Shown: one piece after another, positions 6,712 through 10,586 of the stretch
Layout of the letters: every line of letters begins with the position of its first letter
Position numbering within the stretch: the stretch's first letter is position 1
NCBI GenBank assembly: GCA_011330835.1
Contig: DRPO01000430.1
Span: 1-10,586, forward strand
Length of the DNA: 10,586 nucleotides
Origin: Gammaproteobacteria bacterium
GTDB lineage: Bacteria; Pseudomonadota; Gammaproteobacteria; UWMA-0217
Reading direction: 5' to 3'
Notes under the pieces: generated by a model
What the model saw: only the letters and a program-made list of their open reading frames with translations
What the model was told of the DNA's origin: nothing
Databases searched by the model: none
Made by a program: the position numbers and the translations under genes

Positions 6712-6745
6712 AACGGGGTATTCTTGAACGCGAGAAGTATATAAT
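6712..6745 (+). promoter_or_regulatory. Promoter-proximal box upstream of pyrE (copy 1)
   Basis: A 34-bp stretch containing GGGGTATTCTTGAACGCGAG and ending AGTATATAAT matches 9824-9857 at 30 of 34 positions. Both copies end 32-37 nt before a start codon. It contains the consensus -10 hexamer TATAAT (740-745 in 6xxx numbering) and an imperfect dyad TTCTTG-AACG-CGAGAA. No -35 hexamer stands at the usual 16-18 bp (GGTATT or nearby), and the only TTGAAC is 10 bp from the -10. A promoter needing an activator, or an operator next to a promoter, are both possible. Confidence 0.5.
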
Positions 6746-6777
6746 GCTCCTCGCGCACCTTGCACGGTTTTTGCCCA

Positions 6778-7446
6778 ATGACTAACGACTACAAATCCGC
6801 ATTCCTTCAGCTGGCCATCGACCGAGGCGTTCTCAGGTTCGGCGAATTCACGCTGAAATCAGGGCGCGTGAGTCCCTACTTCTTTAATGCGGGGGCGTTC
6901 GATCTGGGTAGCGATCTGGCCCGGCTGGGCAGTTTCTACGCGCGCGCCATTGTCGATGCCGGCTTTGACTTCGACATTCTGTTCGGGCCCGCCTACAAGG
7001 GCATCCCGCTGGCCGCCGTGACCGCCGCCGCGCTGTTCAATGAGCATGGCGTCGATGTTCCCTATGCTTTCAACCGCAAGGAGGCCAAGGATCACGGCGA
7101 AGGGGGGAGCATTGTCGGACGACCGTTGAGCGGCAGGGTGCTGGTTATCGATGATGTGATTACCGCCGGCACCGCGATTCGCGAATCGGCGGATATGATC
7201 GAGAAAGCGGGCGCGACGGTCGCGGGCATCGTGATCGCGCTGGATCGTCAGGAGCGGGGCCAGTCCGGTCTCTCCGCGATCCAGGAGATCGAGGCCCACT
7301 GGAATATCTCGGTGGCGAGCATCGCCACCGTCGGAGACCTGCGCGCCCTGCTCGATCAATCAGCCTTGCCGGAGATGGCGGATTTCGCGGAGCCGATGCG
7401 GGACTATATCGATCGTTACGGCGTCGCCAACCCTCGGACAGTGTGA
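6778..7446 (+). CDS. pyrE: Orotate phosphoribosyltransferase
   Basis: This 222-residue cytoplasmic enzyme joins orotate to PRPP to give orotidine 5'-phosphate in de novo pyrimidine synthesis. It aligns by eye along its length with the E. coli enzyme (213 residues). Shared segments are FGEFTLKSGRVSPYFFNAG (21-39), the LLFGPAYKGIP-like stretch (68-77), the flexible catalytic loop NRKEAKDHGEGG (99-110), the PRPP-binding signature VLVIDDVITAGTAIRES (121-137) and ALDRQERG (154-161). The ATG at 6778 is chosen because MTNDYKSAFLQLAI matches the family start. A TTG at 6760 would add six unrelated residues. No clear Shine-Dalgarno site precedes the ATG, and the leader from the upstream TATAAT would be only about 25 nt. 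I see no attenuator hairpin of the kind that controls E. coli pyrE. A DUF4124 gene follows after 39 nt. Confidence 0.96.
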   Translation: MTNDYKSAFLQLAIDRGVLRFGEFTLKSGRVSPYFFNAGAFDLGSDLARLGSFYARAIVDAGFDFDILFGPAYKGIPLAAVTAAALFNEHGVDVPYAFNRKEAKDHGEGGSIVGRPLSGRVLVIDDVITAGTAIRESADMIEKAGATVAGIVIALDRQERGQSGLSAIQEIEAHWNISVASIATVGDLRALLDQSALPEMADFAEPMRDYIDRYGVANPRTV

Positions 7447-7485
7447 TCGAGTTGTTTGGCATCCCGGCGCGAGTTATGCCCTAAT

Positions 7486-8139
7486 ATGCCCATGCGACTT
7501 TCAAGGACATACGCATATACGCTGCTGCTCTCCCTCCTGCTGACCGGCGCTTCGGCCCAGGCCGGGGTCTATCAGTGGACGGACGCCGATGGCGAGGTGC
7601 ATTACAGCGATCGGATCCCCCCGGAAAAATCGGGATTGGGGCACAAGGTGCTGACCGGCGACGGGCGCGTGGTCGAGGAAGTCGAGGGCCAGAAAGACGC
7701 GGACGAACTCCGCCGCGAACAGGAGCGGGCGGCGCGTGAGGCGGAACTGGAGCGCCAGCGCCGGCTGCAGGAGCAATATGACCGTTCGCTGCTAATCACT
7801 TACGCCGACGCGTCCCAGATCGACAAGCTGCGAGACGAGCGGATCCGGCTGGTCGACGCGACCATCCGCCTGACGCGAGCCAAGATCGACAAGATCGCCA
7901 GCCGGCTGGAAGCCGCTGAAAACCGCAAGATCCATTTCCTCACCAGGCAGCGAAAGCCGCCGAAGCAGTTGCTGGCCAACATCGCGGAATATGAAAAGCA
8001 GCTTGCCAACTATCACCAGCAGATCAGGTTTCACGAACAGCGCAAGCGGCAGATCGAGGAAAAATTCAGCCGCGACAAGACGCGTTTTCTTGAGTTGCAG
8101 GCCAGCCGCGCATCGCGCAACGAAACCGCTTCCCAGTAG
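7486..8139 (+). CDS. DUF4124-domain envelope protein with coiled coil
   Basis: This is a 217-residue secreted or periplasmic protein of unknown role. Residues 1-26 are a signal peptide (basic start, LLLSLLLTGASAQA). The short DUF4124 motif follows directly: GVYQWTDADGEVHYSDRIPPE (27-47). From about 68 to 205 the chain is highly charged and helical, with heptad-like Glu/Arg/Leu patterns (DELRREQERAAREAELERQRRLQEQ and later KIDKIASRLEAAENRK), so a long coiled coil is likely. DUF4124 proteins are common in gammaproteobacteria and uncharacterised. The start could be the ATG at 7486 or the one at 7492 (MRLSRTYAYTLLL); neither has a strong ribosome site. It lies 39 nt after pyrE and may share its transcript. 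Its stop codon TAG uses the TA that flanks the palindromic element at 8139-8259. Confidence 0.8.
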   Translation: MPMRLSRTYAYTLLLSLLLTGASAQAGVYQWTDADGEVHYSDRIPPEKSGLGHKVLTGDGRVVEEVEGQKDADELRREQERAAREAELERQRRLQEQYDRSLLITYADASQIDKLRDERIRLVDATIRLTRAKIDKIASRLEAAENRKIHFLTRQRKPPKQLLANIAEYEKQLANYHQQIRFHEQRKRQIEEKFSRDKTRFLELQASRASRNETASQ

Positions 8140-8261
8140 TAACTACTCAGCTCACCCCTGAAATCCGCCATTTCTTCGTTCGAAAATGGTCATTTACGCT
8201 TGTAAACTCACATTTTCTGCCTTGAACTGGCGAATTTCAGGGGCAATCTGAGCAGTTACTA
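8137..8261. mobile_element. Palindromic MITE-like element with TA flanks
   Basis: The arms at 8137-8174 and 8224-8261 are inverted repeats matching at 32 of 38 positions without gaps. They begin TAGTAACTACTCAG and share CCCCTGAAAT and CGCCA. Inside the loop GAAAATG (8182-8188) pairs with CATTTTC (8211-8217), and within that TTTAC (8193-8197) pairs with GTAAA (8202-8206). The whole can fold into one long hairpin. Leaving out the outermost TA on each side gives a 121-bp element, GTAACT...GTTAC, bounded by TA. A TA duplication is typical of IS630/Tc1-mariner transposition, so a non-autonomous derivative is a reasonable guess. It encodes nothing. It sits between convergent genes and could also act as a two-way terminator or RNA stabiliser. 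Confidence 0.7.
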
Positions 8262-8278
8262 GTTACCCCCAGTAACCC

Positions 8279-9163
8279 TTATCGATTGACCAGCGTCCCG
8301 ACCCCTTCGTCGGTCAACAGCTCCAGCAGCACGGAGTGCTGAACCCGACCGTCGATGATGTGCGCGGAGCAGACCCCGGAATGGAGCGCGTCCAGCGCGC
8401 AATTGATCTTCGGCAGCATGCCGCCGTGAATCACGCCCCGGTCGATCAGCTCGGAGACGCGCCGGGCGGTCAACCCGGTTAGCAGTTTACCTTCATCATC
8501 GAGCACGCCCGGCGTGTTGGTCATCAGGATGAGTTTTTCCGCCGCGAGCACCGAGGCCATCTTTCCAGCGACCAGATCGGCGTTGATATTCAGCGACTGT
8601 CCTTCGGGGCCCACGCCAATCGGCGCGATGACCGGGATGAAATCGCCGGAATCCAGCATCCTGACGACCCCGGGATCGATTGAGTCCACCTCGCCGACAT
8701 GTCCTAGATCGACGACTTCTTGCCCGGATTTGGCCTCTCCCGCCGATAGCGAGAGCTTGCGGGCGTGAATCATTCCACCGTCCTTGCCGGTCAATCCGAC
8801 CGCGCGCCCGCCATGCTGGTTGATGAGGTTGACGATCTGTTTGTTCACCAGGCCGCCGAGCACCATTTGGACCACGTCCATGGTTTCCGCATCGGTAACG
8901 CGCATGCCCTCGACGAATTTCGACTCCTTGCCCAGCCGCTCCAGCAGGCTCCCGATCTGCGGACCGCCGCCATGCACCACGACCGGGTTGATGCCCACCT
9001 GCTTCAACAACACGATGTCGCGGGCGAAACTGCTTTGCAGCGTCTCGTCCACCATGGCGTTGCCGCCATATTTGATTACCACGGTTTTCCCGGAATAGCG
9101 CTGAATATACGGCAGCGCCTCGACCAGAATCCGCGCGGTATCCAAAGCCTTAACTGCTTTCAT
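8279..9163 (-). CDS. argB: Acetylglutamate kinase, long arginine-regulated type
   Basis: This 294-residue cytoplasmic enzyme phosphorylates N-acetylglutamate in arginine biosynthesis. Diagnostic segments are VVIKYGGNAM (28-37, catalytic Lys31), VVVHGGGPQIG (61-71), the substrate-binding FVEGMRVTD (83-91), SLNINADLVAGKMA (190-203) and GGMLPKINCAL (247-257, with Lys252). It is about 36 residues longer than E. coli ArgB. It has an N-terminal helix (ALDTARILVEALPYIQRYSGK) before the kinase core, like the hexameric arginine-inhibited enzymes of Pseudomonas and Thermotoga. Feedback inhibition by arginine is therefore likely from family knowledge. GGAGG lies 7 nt before the ATG. The gene starts inside the last codons of the rhomboid gene (14-nt overlap), so the two are almost surely co-transcribed. 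Its stop lies 17 nt from the palindromic element, next to a small GTTAC/GTAAC hairpin (8262-8276). Confidence 0.96.
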   Translation of the reverse strand: MKAVKALDTARILVEALPYIQRYSGKTVVIKYGGNAMVDETLQSSFARDIVLLKQVGINPVVVHGGGPQIGSLLERLGKESKFVEGMRVTDAETMDVVQMVLGGLVNKQIVNLINQHGGRAVGLTGKDGGMIHARKLSLSAGEAKSGQEVVDLGHVGEVDSIDPGVVRMLDSGDFIPVIAPIGVGPEGQSLNINADLVAGKMASVLAAEKLILMTNTPGVLDDEGKLLTGLTARRVSELIDRGVIHGGMLPKINCALDALHSGVCSAHIIDGRVQHSVLLELLTDEGVGTLVNR

Positions 9164-9755
9164 GACGCAACCTCCGACCCGTTATCCTTTTCCCCGCCTC
9201 CAGCAACAGGAACGCCGCCAGGCCGCCGATGGAGCCAAACAGATGCGCATTGACAACCACGGGCCCGCCGGACATTTCGCTGGTGCCCGGCATGGAGCCC
9301 ACCGTTTGCTCGTAGGCCAGCTTCGCCACAATCACCACCAGCAAGGCCGCCGCGAACCGGAAATCCGAAAACAGCAACTTCAACCCGCCGGCGATAAACA
9401 GGCCATGCAACAAACCGGAAAGACCAACATACCAGATCAGCCTGGGATTGAAGAGATACAGCCCGGTGGTCACGAACAGTCCGCTGACAACGAAAATCAC
9501 CAGCCATTGGCGATCCGTGAATTCTCCGATAAAGAACCACCAGACCATCCACAACCCCGCCAGATTCAGCACGACATGGCCCCAGCTCAAATGCGCCAGG
9601 TTTCCGGTCAACAGCAGCCACCAGGCGCCGTGCTGGATCGCCTCCCGGTCGTAACGCAGCGTCAAATCCAGCCCCGTCGCCTGAAAAAACAGCGCGAGGA
9701 CGGAAACGACCAGCGGGAAGGCCCAGGGGCGGAGTCGCTTTAAGGTGTCGTTCAT
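9150..9755 (-). CDS. rrtA: Rhombosortase-like rhomboid-family intramembrane serine protease
   Basis: This 201-residue inner-membrane protein has about six hydrophobic helices. Rhomboid landmarks are present: LTGNLAHLSWGHVVLNLAGLW (49-69, His60 and Asn64), the nucleophile motif GLSGLLHG (111-118, Ser113) and a final helix with NAHLFGSIGG (169-178, catalytic His171). The small size and the GLSG-LHG form match rhombosortases, which cleave the GlyGly-CTERM tail of secreted proteins in gammaproteobacteria such as Vibrio. No GlyGly-CTERM substrate is encoded in this window, so targets must lie elsewhere. The stretch MPGTSEMSGGPVVV (155-168) before the last helix is a flexible loop. The ATG at 9755 gives a natural cytoplasmic N-terminus with basic residues; no strong ribosome site is visible. 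The 3' end overlaps argB by 14 nt. The gene symbol is given for the family and is less certain than the rhomboid call. Confidence 0.82.
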   Translation of the reverse strand: MNDTLKRLRPWAFPLVVSVLALFFQATGLDLTLRYDREAIQHGAWWLLLTGNLAHLSWGHVVLNLAGLWMVWWFFIGEFTDRQWLVIFVVSGLFVTTGLYLFNPRLIWYVGLSGLLHGLFIAGGLKLLFSDFRFAAALLVVIVAKLAYEQTVGSMPGTSEMSGGPVVVNAHLFGSIGGLAAFLLLEAGKRITGRRLRHESS

Positions 9756-9823
9756 CGTGTGTTGGGTACTCTCGGAAAGATTACTGGGGGCGTCTTGATC
9801 TCGACGAGAACCTACTCACCCAG

Positions 9824-9857
9824 AATGGGGTATTCTTGAGCGCGAGAAGTATACTAT
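9824..9857 (+). promoter_or_regulatory. Promoter-proximal box upstream of the CPHC protein (copy 2)
   Basis: This is the second copy of the box at 6712-6745 (30 of 34 identical), with GGGGTATTCTTGAGCGCGAG followed by AAGTATACTAT. A -10-like TATACT lies at 9850-9855. The copy ends 37 nt before the ATG at 9895. As in the first copy, no -35 hexamer is found at normal spacing. A CCC/GGGG mini-hairpin (acccagaatgggg) just upstream is mirrored by ccctgaacgggg at the pyrE copy. Confidence 0.5.
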
Positions 9858-9894
9858 ACCCATCGATTAATCAATCACTCCGAAAGAGGACAGC

Positions 9895-10320
9895 ATGAAA
9901 AAACTGATCGCGGCAGCCATCATCTCAAGCCTGCCACTCATCGCCACGGCGAAACCCGCGAATGATATTGCCTGGTCCCAGAAGGATGCCAATGGCAATG
10001 TCTCCCTGAATTTCTACGTCTACTGGTCCAAAACCTGTCCGCATTGCCACAAGGCGCTCCCCTACATCAAGCGAATGGCGCGACAGCATCCGTGGATAAA
10101 ATTGCATCTCAAGGAGGTCACCGCGGACAGGGGGAACATTCAGGATTACATCCGTATCGACAGGGTAACGGGTGGTATGGCTCGCGGCGCTGTTCCCGCG
10201 TTTTTCTATTGCGGTCAGGCCTATACGGGCTATGACAATGACAACACCACGGGACGCTGGCTGTACGAGGAACTCAAGGCCTGCAAGGCCAACCCGGCGG
10301 ATTTTGATATCAGTTTTTGA
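9895..10320 (+). CDS. Secreted thioredoxin-fold protein with CPHC active site
   Basis: This is a 141-residue protein. Residues 1-19 form a signal peptide (MKKLIAAAIISSLPLIATA), so it acts in the periplasm. The thioredoxin fold is shown by the strand NVSLNFYVYWSKTCPHCHKALPYIKRMA (35-62), with the active site Cys48-Pro-His-Cys51, and by the cis-proline loop GAVPAFFYCG (98-107, Pro101). CPHC is the active-site sequence of DsbA, but the protein lacks the large helical insertion of DsbA and is much shorter. It is better called a small periplasmic thiol-disulfide protein of unknown direction. Two further cysteines (Cys106 and Cys130) could form a structural disulfide or a second redox pair. AGAGGA sits 5 nt before the ATG. 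It is a single-gene unit with its own upstream box, and no DsbB- or DsbD-like partner is encoded in the window. Confidence 0.87.
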   Translation: MKKLIAAAIISSLPLIATAKPANDIAWSQKDANGNVSLNFYVYWSKTCPHCHKALPYIKRMARQHPWIKLHLKEVTADRGNIQDYIRIDRVTGGMARGAVPAFFYCGQAYTGYDNDNTTGRWLYEELKACKANPADFDISF

Positions 10321-10348
10321 GCACAAAGCCCAACCCGACCACGAAAGA

Positions 10349-10400
10349 GGGGGCCAAAGCCCCCACCCACGCTTGCGAGGGAGGATTGCGGTGGGTGTTT
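10349..10400 (+). terminator. Overlapping hairpins after the CPHC gene, possible terminator
   Basis: The first hairpin is GGGGGC-CAAA-GCCCCC (10349-10364), 28 nt after the stop. A second, CACCCAC (10364-10370) with GTGGGTG (10391-10397), shares the base at 10364 and is followed by TTT-C-ATT. The short T-run makes the second the better terminator candidate. Because the two share only one base they may form together or compete at the junction. The call rests on pairing and position only. Confidence 0.5.
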
Positions 10401-10420
10401 CATTCCATCATCGAACCCCG

Positions 10421-10500
10421 TCCGTTATTCCAGCGAAAGCGGGAATCCAGCGCCTCGTTCTGGATTCCGGGTCTTCGCTCCACTCAGCCCGGAATGACGA
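10421..10500 (+). repeat. Composite two-hairpin intergenic repeat, copy D
   Basis: The first hairpin, ATTCCAGCGAAAGCGGGAAT (10427-10446), has one stem mismatch. The linker CCAGCGCCTCGTTC leads to the second, ATTCCGGG (10464-10471) pairing with CCCGGAAT (10488-10495) around CTTCGCTCCACTCAG-type loop sequence. This copy shows the unit most clearly and serves as the reference for the others. Confidence 0.8.
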
Positions 10501-10535
10501 GAACGGGGGGACCGGGTAGCGAAATTGAACTGCCT

Positions 10536-10586
10536 CGTCATTCCCGCGAAGGCGGGAATCCAGCGCCTCGTTCTGGATTCCGGGTC
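10536..10586 (+). repeat. Composite repeat, copy E, cut by the window end
   Basis: The first hairpin, ATTCCCGCGAAGGCGGGAAT (10540-10559), is followed by the same linker and the start of the second hairpin as in copy D. The last 31 bases (10556-10586) are identical to 10443-10473. Copy E repeats D in the same orientation 113 bp later, suggesting a recent tandem duplication. The unit continues past the window. Confidence 0.8.

Noticed and set aside
6724..6745. TTGAAC and TATAAT as an ordinary sigma-70 promoter, or CTTGAA as a heat-shock promoter
   Set aside because: The hexamers are only 10 bp apart, too short for sigma-70, and no CCCCAT-type -10 follows at heat-shock spacing. The TATAAT alone is kept as part of the shared box.
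6760..6777. TTG start adding six residues to PyrE
   Set aside because: The ATG at 6778 gives the family-typical N-terminus, and the extra residues match nothing in PyrE.
10421..10586. Possible CRISPR array from repeated GGGAATCCAG units
   Set aside because: There are only two units of unequal content with internal hairpins, no regular repeat-spacer pattern and no cas genes. They belong to the dispersed intergenic repeat family.

Overview
The window looks like a piece of a moderately GC-rich gammaproteobacterial chromosome, probably environmental. Its PyrE resembles the E. coli enzyme closely. Its ArgB is of the long, N-helix type found in pseudomonads. It carries a rhombosortase-type rhomboid, and its intergenic DNA is full of ATTCCC...GGGAAT hairpin repeats. 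I cannot assign a genus. I see no rRNA, tRNA, CRISPR array or intact insertion sequence.

Layout. Positions 1-348 hold no supportable gene, only short hairpin repeats. A small secreted helical protein is encoded on the minus strand (349-672). Divergent from it is a tightly packed plus-strand operon (about 760-6404): a TetR-family repressor, a 772-residue RND/MMPL-type exporter, a carboxymuconolactone-decarboxylase/AhpD-like thiol protein, a periplasmic LolA-like protein and a predicted outer-membrane beta-barrel. The operon starts at a near-consensus sigma-70 promoter. Two identical 16-bp palindromes overlap its -35 element and start point, so autorepression by the TetR protein is the obvious model. 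The first three genes overlap at their ends (8 nt, then 1 nt), and the last two follow after 17 and 28 nt. An inner-membrane pump, a periplasmic carrier and an outer-membrane barrel under one regulator look like a self-contained envelope route for a lipophilic substrate. The substrate is unknown. This is the most interesting part of the window.

Positions 6405-6777 are non-coding, with another composite repeat and a 34-bp promoter-proximal box upstream of pyrE (6778-7446). A DUF4124 coiled-coil protein follows (7486-8139). Between it and the convergent argB lies a nearly palindromic element of about 121 bp flanked by TA, which looks like a MITE. On the minus strand a rhombosortase-like protease gene (9150-9755) overlaps argB (8279-9163) by 14 nt.

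The pyrE box recurs at 9824-9857, just before a plus-strand gene for a secreted thioredoxin-fold protein with a CPHC active site (9895-10320). That gene is followed by overlapping hairpins that may terminate transcription. The window ends in two tandem copies of the composite repeat, the last cut by the window edge.
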